Both the position numbers and the translations under genes were made by a program. Positions 27,234-35,513 of a DNA stretch of 64,000 nucleotides are shown here, one piece after another. Source of the stretch: an uncultured Bacteroidales bacterium (GTDB lineage: Bacteria > Bacteroidota > Bacteroidia > Bacteroidales > UBA932). Every line of letters begins with the position of its first letter. Position 1 is the first letter of the stretch. The stretch lies in NCBI GenBank assembly GCA_946999645.1, contig CAMQDS010000002.1, positions 62,001-126,000 of the forward strand, in the 5' to 3' direction. The notes below the pieces were generated by a model, which saw nothing but the letters and a program-made list of their open reading frames with translations, did not search any database and was not told the origin of the DNA.

Positions 27234-28125
27234 GTCTTCGACTTTTTGGGGCTACATTGCAGGTATAGTTACCGGGGCAACTTATGGTATGAATCCATTA
27301 TTTGCCAAGCCCATGCTTGAAAATGGTGTATCAGTAGATACAATGTTGTTCTTTAGATACTTTTTGGCCGTTATTATTATGGGCGTATGGCTTATTATAA
27401 GGCGGGAAAATCTAAAGATAGAGTGGAGACATATTCCTTCCATTATTATTATGGGTATAACCTTGGGAGCGAGTGGTCTTTTTCTCTTTGAAGCGTATAA
27501 GTATATGCCTTCTGGTCCTGCTACTACTATTATATATCTCTATCCAGTTGTGGTGGCGATAATAATGATATTTCTAAAAGTATATCCTAAGTGGCAAGTA
27601 TGGCTTTCAATCATACTTACATTTATGGGAGTTGCAATATTGTGTAAGCCTGAAGGAGAAATCCAATTTGATTGGAGAGGTATTATATTGTCATTTTGTT
27701 CAGCTGTATCTTATGCAATATTTATAGTCTTTAATAGAAATAAGCAGGCTAAAGAATTGACAAGTAATGCTTTGACTTTTTATGTAATGCTGGCAAGTTC
27801 TGGACTTTTTATGATTCATCATTTGTGTATAGGTGATAACTTTCTTAAAGGTACGGATAATCTTTCTACATGGTCGGAACTTATAGGACTTGCAATTTTT
27901 CCAACCATAATATCAATGGTTACACTTGCTGTATCAATACGACTAATTGGTGCTACTAAAACTTCAGTTCTTGGCGTTTTTGAACCGTTAGTCGCTATAT
28001 TAATAGGTACTGTTTTATTCAATGAACCATTTACTTGGAATATTGCTATAGGTATAGTGATATGTATTTCTGCCATAATTTTTATGGCTCTCACTACTTC
28101 CCGTTTAGATATAGGTCAAGACTAA
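27220..28125 (+). CDS. EamA/DMT-superfamily membrane transporter
   Basis: Inner-membrane protein with about ten hydrophobic helices arranged as two EamA repeats (about 10-145 and 155-290). It belongs to the drug/metabolite transporter superfamily; substrate unknown. The start overlaps the end of hisS by 14 bases, so it is coupled to hisS. The basic N-terminus MRRSRSS fits a cytoplasmic start. Confidence 0.85.
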   Translation: MRRSRSSTFWGYIAGIVTGATYGMNPLFAKPMLENGVSVDTMLFFRYFLAVIIMGVWLIIRRENLKIEWRHIPSIIIMGITLGASGLFLFEAYKYMPSGPATTIIYLYPVVVAIIMIFLKVYPKWQVWLSIILTFMGVAILCKPEGEIQFDWRGIILSFCSAVSYAIFIVFNRNKQAKELTSNALTFYVMLASSGLFMIHHLCIGDNFLKGTDNLSTWSELIGLAIFPTIISMVTLAVSIRLIGATKTSVLGVFEPLVAILIGTVLFNEPFTWNIAIGIVICISAIIFMALTTSRLDIGQD

Positions 28126-28143
28126 TTATTAACATAAATTATT

Positions 28144-28160
28144 ATACCAACTAATTGTAT
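28144..28160. promoter_or_regulatory. palindromic operator-like site, copy 1
   Basis: ATACCAACTAATTGTAT. It is the exact reverse complement of copy 2 apart from one missing G. Its centre is about 31 bp from that of copy 2, roughly three helical turns. Confidence 0.55.
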
Positions 28161-28174
28161 ATATATATGTCTTT

Positions 28175-28192
28175 ATACCAATTAGTTGGTAT
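28175..28192. promoter_or_regulatory. palindromic operator-like site, copy 2
   Basis: ATACCAATTAGTTGGTAT has perfect 7-bp arms (ATACCAA/TTGGTAT). It lies 63 bases before the first gene of the + strand TonB set. The same motif recurs at 40949-40966 before the other TonB set. Confidence 0.65.
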
Positions 28193-28255
28193 GGTATTTA
28201 AAGGTAGTTATTACTAAATTCGCATGTTTTGAATTTATAATAACTACACAATAAA

Positions 28256-29356
28256 ATGCAAAAATTCTCTATTATTATTGCGGCCGGATTGACTATATTG
28301 GCTGCTTGCTCTAAGAATGAACCGGCTCCTATTCTTTCGGTATCACCAGATAAAGAAGTTATAATGGATCCAAGCGGTGAAAATAAGACAGTATTAGCAG
28401 TTGAAACAAATCAAAGTGATTTTCAATTTGAATGTAAATCTGAATGGCTGAAAGTTACTAAAGTTAAAAGTACTTTAGAACTTAAAGCAACTAAAAATAA
28501 AGAAGGTAAAGAGAGAACTACAATTATAAAGGTTACTGCAGGTACTGCACAGCCAGTAGAAATTACAGTTAAGCAGGGTTCTAAATTGGAAATAGGTGAT
28601 TTCTATGCAGGAGGTATTGTTTTCTGGTTAAATCCTGACAAGAATGGTAAACCTAAGGGAAAGGTTATTTCTATGAGAGAGATGACTCTTAAAGAGCAGC
28701 AAAATGCTGAGAAAAAGAAACATGGCGAGTGTAATATTCAGACAAGAAAGTTCATTTCCATGCTCGGAATTAATAAAAATATTTCTTACGGAGAAGTAGT
28801 TTATCCGATTAATCACAAATTTACTACTGAACATTGGGACGGTAATAGCCTTAGCGATGGTAAATCTAATACTGCTAAAATATTTGCTTTTTTGGATGAT
28901 GCTTTTAAAAAGAGTGTCGGAGTATGGGAGTACGAGGAGGCTCCTTATATGTCAACTAATGGATGCGAGTTGGCATGGATGAGAAAGCATATGATTAATG
29001 AGAAATATAATGGTTTTGATGATTGGTATATACCTGCCAAAGATGAGCTTGCAGAACTTATAAAACCAGTAGATGGAGGTAAGCTTCTTGTTGACATAGT
29101 GAATGATGCTATACAAAAAAATAATGGTATTCTTATAAATCAGTTTTATTCAGATAAAGATGAACCACTTGATCCAGGAACAGGTAAGTATTATGATGTT
29201 TGGTATCTTACTTCTTCAGAATCTTCTGCTGATGAAATGTATATAATCAGGTTTAATAACAATAATCCTTGGAATGCTGACAATCCAAGAACTGAAATAA
29301 AAACTATCGGTAAAAATGATGCCTGTGGAATAATAAGGGCTATAAGGCAATTTTAG
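28256..29356 (+). CDS. Lipoprotein with BACON and DUF1566-like domains
   Basis: A lipobox (LTILAAC, Cys18) predicts surface or periplasmic anchoring. A BACON-type beta-sandwich (about 27-112, ending VEITVKQGS) is followed by a DUF1566/Lcl-like domain that opens with GGIVFWLNPDKNG and closes with the typical GIIRAIRQF. The role is unknown; in this phylum BACON domains often bind mucin or other surface glycans. It is the first gene after the palindromic sites and its TAG stop overlaps the GTG start of the TonB receptor. Confidence 0.78.
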   Translation: MQKFSIIIAAGLTILAACSKNEPAPILSVSPDKEVIMDPSGENKTVLAVETNQSDFQFECKSEWLKVTKVKSTLELKATKNKEGKERTTIIKVTAGTAQPVEITVKQGSKLEIGDFYAGGIVFWLNPDKNGKPKGKVISMREMTLKEQQNAEKKKHGECNIQTRKFISMLGINKNISYGEVVYPINHKFTTEHWDGNSLSDGKSNTAKIFAFLDDAFKKSVGVWEYEEAPYMSTNGCELAWMRKHMINEKYNGFDDWYIPAKDELAELIKPVDGGKLLVDIVNDAIQKNNGILINQFYSDKDEPLDPGTGKYYDVWYLTSSESSADEMYIIRFNNNNPWNADNPRTEIKTIGKNDACGIIRAIRQF

Positions 29357-32127
29357 TGAACTTACGTAATCTTATCATATTATGTCTTGTGCCGCTGTTT
29401 GCGGCACAAGTATTATTTGCACAATCATCCAGGGTATCCATGTATCTTATAGATAGAGATACTAAGGCTCCCGTTGATTTAGCTTATGTAGTATTAAGTT
29501 CTTCTCACAGAGCAGTTTCAGATTCTATAGGTGTATGTTTGTTTGATAATGTTCCTTTTGGGAAATATCTTGTCAAAATAAGTCATCTTAATTATAAACC
29601 AATATCACGAATAATTATTATTGATAAGGAAAATCAGCATTTTTCTTTTGATTTAATACCTGCTGAAAATGTACTTAAGGATATTTATGTTGTGGCAAGG
29701 GAATCAAAAGGTATGACTTCTTCCTCTAATATTGGTAGGGATGCAATAGATAGGATACAGCCTTCTTGTTTTGCAGATTTACTTGAACTTATTCCAGGAG
29801 GATATGCTAGTGATCCTGCTTTAGGTTCACCAAACATAATTGCTTTGAGGGAAGTGAATAGACCAAGTAGCAATTACAATACTTCTTCACTTGGAACATC
29901 ATTTCTGCTCGATGGTCGCAGGTTAAATACGGATGCGAATATGCAGTGGATGCTTGGGGCAACAAATCCTTCAAGTACTACATATATGGACCACTTTTTA
30001 AACTGTGGCGTAGATATGAGAAGTATTTCTACTGATGATATAGATTCTGTTACTATAGTAAGAGGTATTCCGTCTGTTAGATATGGAGAACTTACCAGTG
30101 GGCTTATAAAGATTGAGCGAAAACAGGGACGTAGAATTTTAGATGCCCGTTTTAAGGCTGACCGTAAGAGTAAACTCTATTATATAGGAAAAGGCTTTGA
30201 GAATAGAAAGAAAAAGGTAACTTTAAATCTTAGTTTGGATTATCTGAATTACAATCCTGAACCACGAACTACGATGTTTTCTTATCAGCGTGCAACAGGA
30301 AGTGTTAGGGGTAGTAAAACATGGATGAAAGATTATAAAAGTCTTAGAATGAATCTGGCATTGGATTTTGTCGGTAACCTTGATATAGACAAGGAAGATG
30401 CTGAAATGAATGACGGTCAGATAAACAAATCAAGTTCGTCATACAGTAGTACTTCGTTAAGTACAAAAATCAATTACATAAATAGGGCTAAAAATGCAAT
30501 TTTTACTGAAGCGGAACTTACTGCATCTACTTCTTACGAACGTGATATTATGTCCAGAGAACGCTTCATTTCCAGTTCAAGGATTACTTTATTACAGACA
30601 AATAGAACAGAAGGAGAATTTGATGCGATTATACTACCTCAATCATATGTAGGGTGGCAAAAGGTTGACGGAAAACCTTTTTATTCTAATGTTCAAATGT
30701 TGGGAACTATTAGGCTGCCATTTGGAAGATTAAAGTCAAAGTTAACTGCTGGAGTGGAATGGAATATGTCAAAAAATTTTGGTCTTGGACAGATTATTGA
30801 GGAGGGCAAACCGCCTTTTGACTGTGGCGATTATAGGGCAAGGGCGTATGTAGACATTCCCGCTTCTCATCATATAGGAATGTTTGTAGAAAATCAGACT
30901 ACCATACCTGTTGGAAATCATAAATTTCGCTCTCGTTTAGGACTTAGAACAATATCTATAGTTTCGCTTGGAAATAAATTTTCTATGAATGGACATTTTT
31001 GGTATGATCCTCGTGTAAATCTTCAATGGGAGTTCCCAAAGGTGGATATATTTGGTTTTCCATTTTTAGCATCAATTACAGGTGGCTATGGCTTGCAAAC
31101 TAAGATGCCTACCCTTAATCAGTTATATCCTGAACTTAATTATGAAGATATTACAGAATTTTCAATGACTTATCCCCCAAAAATGCAAAGGGTTCATTAT
31201 AGGACATATATAAATGATCCTACAAATTATTCATTGAAGCCTGCACGTAATAAAAAATGGGAGATAAGGGCTGATTTAGAATATGCTGGCATTTCGGCTA
31301 CAATCACTTATTATGATGAGGATATGACTTCTGGTTTTCGTAGTCAGGGACTTTTCAATATTTATGATTATGTGAAATATTCTATACCAAAAGGAATGAA
31401 CTGGGGTATTTATTCAGACATAGGACCAATTCCTTTATCTGAACTTAATGCAACCCCTATTAAAGAAATAAGGGCATATGGCATCTATACTAATGGCAGC
31501 CGTACATATAAGAAGGGATTGGAATACACATTGATGACACCACGTTATAAGTCCATTGCTACCCGTTTTACTGTAAGTGGAGCATGGTTTTACACTAAAT
31601 ATGAAAATTCTCTTCCTTATTATGCAATGAGTTCTGCCGCTACTGGTTCAGGGATGTTATTTCAATTGGTTGGAAAATATAAACAGGATAATTCATATAT
31701 AAGGTGGATGACTAATACTAATTTCAATGCTGATACGTATATCCCTTTTATAGGGCTTGAATTTTCTTTGTCTTGTCAATGCCTTTGGAAAGAGGTTAGT
31801 TATATGGCACCATTTAGTACATGTCCAATGACGTATATTGGAATTGATGGCGTAGAAAAACCTTATAATGAGGAAGAAATTAGTAAAATACCAGAACTTA
31901 AACTTTTGATGAGAGATACTCCTTCTGGGTGGTATAATAGGAGAGAAGAGCCTTTTGCTATGAACATTAATCTTAAAGCGACTAAAAAGTTGTTTAATGA
32001 AAAACTTAGGTTATCTATATTTGTTAATAAACTTTTTGATGCTCATCCTGATTTCAGAATAGATAATGTGCTTATTAGAAGGTATGTAAATGCTTATTTT
32101 GGAATGGAAATGAATATAAGATTATGA
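29356..32127 (+). CDS. TonB-dependent outer-membrane receptor
   Basis: Active importer across the outer membrane. A signal peptide (ending VLFAQ) is followed by a carboxypeptidase-regulatory-like beta domain (about 27-105), a plug domain with FADLLELIPGG and LDGRRL, and a barrel ending in the aromatic FGMEMNIRL. The 923-residue length is usual. The start is a GTG in TAGTG with the preceding stop. The next gene starts in an ATGA overlap. The ligand is unknown. There is no SusD partner, so a small chelate or metal is more likely than a glycan. Confidence 0.9.
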   Translation: MNLRNLIILCLVPLFAAQVLFAQSSRVSMYLIDRDTKAPVDLAYVVLSSSHRAVSDSIGVCLFDNVPFGKYLVKISHLNYKPISRIIIIDKENQHFSFDLIPAENVLKDIYVVARESKGMTSSSNIGRDAIDRIQPSCFADLLELIPGGYASDPALGSPNIIALREVNRPSSNYNTSSLGTSFLLDGRRLNTDANMQWMLGATNPSSTTYMDHFLNCGVDMRSISTDDIDSVTIVRGIPSVRYGELTSGLIKIERKQGRRILDARFKADRKSKLYYIGKGFENRKKKVTLNLSLDYLNYNPEPRTTMFSYQRATGSVRGSKTWMKDYKSLRMNLALDFVGNLDIDKEDAEMNDGQINKSSSSYSSTSLSTKINYINRAKNAIFTEAELTASTSYERDIMSRERFISSSRITLLQTNRTEGEFDAIILPQSYVGWQKVDGKPFYSNVQMLGTIRLPFGRLKSKLTAGVEWNMSKNFGLGQIIEEGKPPFDCGDYRARAYVDIPASHHIGMFVENQTTIPVGNHKFRSRLGLRTISIVSLGNKFSMNGHFWYDPRVNLQWEFPKVDIFGFPFLASITGGYGLQTKMPTLNQLYPELNYEDITEFSMTYPPKMQRVHYRTYINDPTNYSLKPARNKKWEIRADLEYAGISATITYYDEDMTSGFRSQGLFNIYDYVKYSIPKGMNWGIYSDIGPIPLSELNATPIKEIRAYGIYTNGSRTYKKGLEYTLMTPRYKSIATRFTVSGAWFYTKYENSLPYYAMSSAATGSGMLFQLVGKYKQDNSYIRWMTNTNFNADTYIPFIGLEFSLSCQCLWKEVSYMAPFSTCPMTYIGIDGVEKPYNEEEISKIPELKLLMRDTPSGWYNRREEPFAMNINLKATKKLFNEKLRLSIFVNKLFDAHPDFRIDNVLIRRYVNAYFGMEMNIRL

Positions 32128-32510
32128 AAAAGTGTATTAAAATTTTTATAACGATATTTTTATTTTCAATTTTAACTGGATGTAGAGAAAAGGATGCTCG
32201 TGAATATTATATAAATGTTAAGTTTAAATTTGAATCTTCAGATAAGAGATTAAAATTTAATTCTTTTAAAAAAGGTACACTTACAGTTTATGATATGCAT
32301 GAGCCAGAACAGGGAAATCTTAATTATCCATGTACAGGAGATACAATTATAAGACTTATAAAGGGCTTTTATTTTGTGTCGTTCGATGGTATATTAAATT
32401 ATCAATTGGAAAATGATAATATGGAAGGACAGTTCAGAACAGGTGCTAATATTCAGGAAGTCTTTATTTCAGATACTACAATAACTTTACTATTAAATAA
32501 AATGAGATGA
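32124..32510 (+). CDS. Small lipoprotein, DUF4876 N-terminal-like
   Basis: A 128-residue lipoprotein (lipobox SILTGC, Cys20) with one small beta-sandwich-like domain. Its fold pattern resembles the N-terminal domain that usually precedes the C-terminal domain in DUF4876 proteins; a separate DUF4876 C-terminal-type protein is encoded at 34365-35480. This match is by eye and uncertain. It overlaps both neighbours (ATGA at each junction), so it is tightly coupled to the receptor and the barrel gene. Confidence 0.6.
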   Translation: MKKCIKIFITIFLFSILTGCREKDAREYYINVKFKFESSDKRLKFNSFKKGTLTVYDMHEPEQGNLNYPCTGDTIIRLIKGFYFVSFDGILNYQLENDNMEGQFRTGANIQEVFISDTTITLLLNKMR

Positions 32511-34072
32511 GAAGGACTTTCATTAAAATAATAGTTAATTGTATTATCTTTTGCATTCCTGTTTGTATAATCAAGGCTAATGTTGCTATAGATACAGTTA
32601 GGGTTCATTATGAACAAGTTGAGCATAATCTTTTATCGAAAAATTGGAATTCTGATGTGTACTCATCTCCAGGAGTCAAGTCCTATCAATATGCTCAAAA
32701 ACTATCTTCTTTAGGAGTAAATTATTTGGATAGAGATGAAAAAATTGCCTATATGTCCCAAAAAGGTGATAGGCTTAACAGTTGGCAGATAGTAGCTAAT
32801 TCATATTTGCCTTTCAAAAAATCAAATGTATTATGGGGAACTGCCTATTACAGGCAAGATTATATAAAAAATATTACATATTGCTCCACAGCTGATTTTG
32901 ATATGTTATATCCACATATTATTGCTGATTTATATCTACATAATTCATTTACTGAAGAATATTCTTTCTCTGGAGGTTATGCAAAAAAATATAATCGTTG
33001 GAGTTGGGGACTTTTTTCTTATTTCAGAGCCTTAGATGAGTATAGGAGAAAAGATCCAAGGGCTTTTAATGTCGTTTCAGAACTTGAAATTGCTTCTGGT
33101 GCTTCTTATAAAGTAAAAGAAAAATATTCAGTTTTTTGTGGAGCTGCGGTGAAACGATACAAGCAATCATCCTCTGTAAGATCTTTTGCATCAGCAATAA
33201 AAAGAAAACAATTTTTTATGTTGGGTCCGTCAAGTTATTATGCTATGTTTAGTACGGAAAATATACTGGCGCTATATCAGGGCTATACATTTGGGGTTAA
33301 TGCTGGAATGGTGTCACATACAGGTATTGGACCAGAATTATTTCTGAGTTATAAGCGTATGAACTTTGATAGAGCTGACTCTAAAGTAAATCTTACTCCT
33401 GTAACATCAATGATTGAAGATCACTCTCGTTCCGTCTTAACTTGGAAGGGAAAATTTGGAAACTTTACATATGGAGCAAAGTTTTTAGGTGAATATATTC
33501 ACCGTACTGGAATTGAATATCTTCTTGGTTCTGTTGTTTATGGGGTATATCCTGTTAAGGCAAGTTTTGAACAATATTATTCTACTCGTTTAAATTTGAT
33601 TAGTTCTCTATTATTTGAATATAATTTAGAAAATAATTTTACTATTGGGCTTTCTCCTTATGGAGGAATACGCAATTATGATGAAAAGTGTCTTCTCCCT
33701 TCCCAGCAACAAAAAATACATACTGTCAATGTCGGTGGAGATTTTATTTTACAAAAAACATTCGGTAAAAGAAATCTGCTTGTATTGTCATTTAGAGGAG
33801 ATTTTATCAAAGTGATAGATAAGAAACAATATCTTACTGATGGTAAACTAATTATAAAGGAGTTAAATATGAACTATGAAAGGGGAAAGATAATGGAAAA
33901 AAATTTTAGAATTATGACTACAGACTATTTTATGTATGATGCTGGCTTAAAATATTCTTTTGCCTTTTCTGATAACTTATCTCTGTACATTTCAGCCCAC
34001 TATGCACAAAGAGCTTTTGCAGTTCCTAAGAAAAATCATTGTATAGAGGTCTCTTCAGGTATATTATTTTAA
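32507..34072 (+). CDS. DUF6850-like outer-membrane beta-barrel protein
   Basis: A signal peptide (about 1-24) is followed by strand-rich sequence with the family-like segments YRRKDPRAFN and FSGGYAKKYNRWSWG, and a terminal strand ending in Phe (EVSSGILF). Such barrels are found next to TonB receptors and DUF4876 lipoproteins in Bacteroides; function unknown. It is the last gene of the + strand set, and the initiator tRNA promoter follows at once. Confidence 0.7.
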   Translation: MRRTFIKIIVNCIIFCIPVCIIKANVAIDTVRVHYEQVEHNLLSKNWNSDVYSSPGVKSYQYAQKLSSLGVNYLDRDEKIAYMSQKGDRLNSWQIVANSYLPFKKSNVLWGTAYYRQDYIKNITYCSTADFDMLYPHIIADLYLHNSFTEEYSFSGGYAKKYNRWSWGLFSYFRALDEYRRKDPRAFNVVSELEIASGASYKVKEKYSVFCGAAVKRYKQSSSVRSFASAIKRKQFFMLGPSSYYAMFSTENILALYQGYTFGVNAGMVSHTGIGPELFLSYKRMNFDRADSKVNLTPVTSMIEDHSRSVLTWKGKFGNFTYGAKFLGEYIHRTGIEYLLGSVVYGVYPVKASFEQYYSTRLNLISSLLFEYNLENNFTIGLSPYGGIRNYDEKCLLPSQQQKIHTVNVGGDFILQKTFGKRNLLVLSFRGDFIKVIDKKQYLTDGKLIIKELNMNYERGKIMEKNFRIMTTDYFMYDAGLKYSFAFSDNLSLYISAHYAQRAFAVPKKNHCIEVSSGILF

Positions 34073-34077
34073 CATAA

Positions 34078-34108
34078 TTTGTTTTTTGGTAAAAAATGCT
34101 TACATTTG
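34078..34108 (+). promoter_or_regulatory. promoter of the initiator tRNA
   Basis: TTTG (34078-34081), 19 bases, then TACATTTG (34101-34108); the tRNA begins 14 bases later. A near-consensus Bacteroidota promoter. Confidence 0.75.
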
Positions 34109-34121
34109 CATTACAATACAT

Positions 34122-34194
34122 CGCGGGGTAGAGCAGTTGGTAGCTCGTCGGGCTCATAACCCGGAGGCCGTAGGTTCGAGTCCTACCCCCGCTA
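34122..34194 (+). tRNA. Initiator tRNA-fMet (CAT)
   Basis: A full cloverleaf of 73 bases with anticodon CAT at 34155-34157. Initiator hallmarks are present: no Watson-Crick pair at 1:72 (here C1 and T72), A11:T24 in the D stem, and three G:C pairs at the base of the anticodon stem (GGG/CCC). CCA is not encoded. It has its own promoter and terminator. Confidence 0.93.
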
Positions 34195-34199
34195 CTATT

Positions 34200-34232
34200 A
34201 AGGATATTGAGAAATCAGTATCCTTTTTTTTG
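34200..34232 (+). terminator. terminator of tRNA-fMet
   Basis: AAGGATATTGA (34200-34210), a GAAA tetraloop, TCAGTATCCTT (34215-34225), then a run of Ts. Confidence 0.85.
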
Positions 34233-34294
34233 TATTACTCTCTTATTTTGGGTGTGTCAATTAATAAAGAATATAGAGCGGAACTATCATTTAA

Positions 34295-34335
34295 TAACAA
34301 AAGCAACTGCTCCCGATACGGGGACAGCTGCTTTT
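34295..34335 (-). terminator. terminator of the DUF4876-like/TonB transcript
   Basis: AAAAGCA (34299-34305) pairs with TGCTTTT (34329-34335), with further CTG/CAG and TCCC/GGGA pairs inside. On the - strand it is followed by a T-rich tract. Confidence 0.6.
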
Positions 34336-34364
34336 ATAAAGTAATATTTTAAATAGTAATTAAA

Positions 34365-35480
34365 TTATTTTTTCAATAGTGTTGCAGGCTTAACTTCAAA
34401 ATCTACTGAGGAATTGTTAGTATCAACTATCTTTTTCCCATCAAATTTTCTTATAAGAGACTTTCCTTCGAAGTTTTTCCAAAGTTTATGGTCTTTCATA
34501 TCTTTTACCTTCTCATTTGCTACACCATTATAGCCTTTATCAACCTTCTCGCTGCATGGCCTCATTTGGTAGAATGTAGGATTTTTAGGACAAACAATCA
34601 CACAGTCAATTACTTTTTCAAAAGGAATAAGGCATGTCAAAGGACAGCTTCCACCGCTGGTTACACTATAACTCCTTTTGAAACGCTTAGGATCTGTATA
34701 TTTATATTTTTTATAGTTATCAATATATTCTTTCTTGCTCCAAGGAAGTTCAATCAAGGCAACACCGAAACTCTCTTCTAACTCTTCGTTAAATTTCATA
34801 TCTGGTTCGCCTGACTCATCTAATTGAATAGGACTTAAATCAGGAACATTAGGATTATTGAATACTTTATCTTCTTCGTACAGATTATCTCTAATAGTCC
34901 ATTCAAAGGAGGCTTTGCTTAGATCTAGCAATTTCTCAAGTCCTTTACAATTATATGAGTTGTAGTCTTCTCCATTATCCTTTGCTTGTTTTTTAAGGGA
35001 TTCTGTCTTAACTTTTGCATGATTGACTGCATAAGCTGCAATTATTTTAGTCTCACCTGGCTTTATAGGGTAAAGTTTCTTTCCATCATCACTTGAAGGG
35101 AATAAAGCTAAACTTTGTATTCCAAGACCTTTTTCTCTGAAATCATCTCCTTGGGCAAAGTCTATTTTCATTCCAGCGTCTAATGATAGGAATGCTAAAC
35201 CAAGCCCGTCAAGATATTTTGTTTCCTTAGTAGGATTGGTTATAGTAATATATTGGCTCCTTCTATATAATTGAGGTATGTCTTTAGCTTTATTCCATGT
35301 TACTGGATCATAACCATCCATAGTGTATTGCTGCCCGACATAGAATATTTCATTGATTATCAGGTGCGTAAGTTTTGAATCTGAATTTTCACCAGTGTCC
35401 CCAGTGTTTCTTGTACAGCCTATGGCTGCAGCCATAGCCATTATTGTCAAGCTAAGGCTAAAAAGTTTAATTTGTTTCAT
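34365..35480 (-). CDS. DUF4876-like lipoprotein (C-terminal domain only)
   Basis: A lipobox (AAAIGC, Cys22) predicts a lipoprotein. The body begins LTHLIINEIFYVGQQ, continues with YITITNPTKETKYLDGLGLAF, which resembles the lamin-tail-like half of DUF4876 proteins, and ends in the characteristic DTNNSSVDFE. The usual N-terminal beta-sandwich seems absent; a possible stand-alone version is the small lipoprotein at 32124-32510. It is the last gene of the - strand TonB set, 33 bases after the preceding gene. Function unknown. Confidence 0.7.
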   Translation of the reverse strand: MKQIKLFSLSLTIMAMAAAIGCTRNTGDTGENSDSKLTHLIINEIFYVGQQYTMDGYDPVTWNKAKDIPQLYRRSQYITITNPTKETKYLDGLGLAFLSLDAGMKIDFAQGDDFREKGLGIQSLALFPSSDDGKKLYPIKPGETKIIAAYAVNHAKVKTESLKKQAKDNGEDYNSYNCKGLEKLLDLSKASFEWTIRDNLYEEDKVFNNPNVPDLSPIQLDESGEPDMKFNEELEESFGVALIELPWSKKEYIDNYKKYKYTDPKRFKRSYSVTSGGSCPLTCLIPFEKVIDCVIVCPKNPTFYQMRPCSEKVDKGYNGVANEKVKDMKDHKLWKNFEGKSLIRKFDGKKIVDTNNSSVDFEVKPATLLKK

Positions 35481-35513
35481 TACTTTAACTTTTTTATGTA
35501 TAACATAAGATTT

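Noticed and set aside
34086..34352. 88-codon + strand frame
   Set aside because: It runs through the initiator tRNA, its promoter and its terminator, and the product has no recognisable features.
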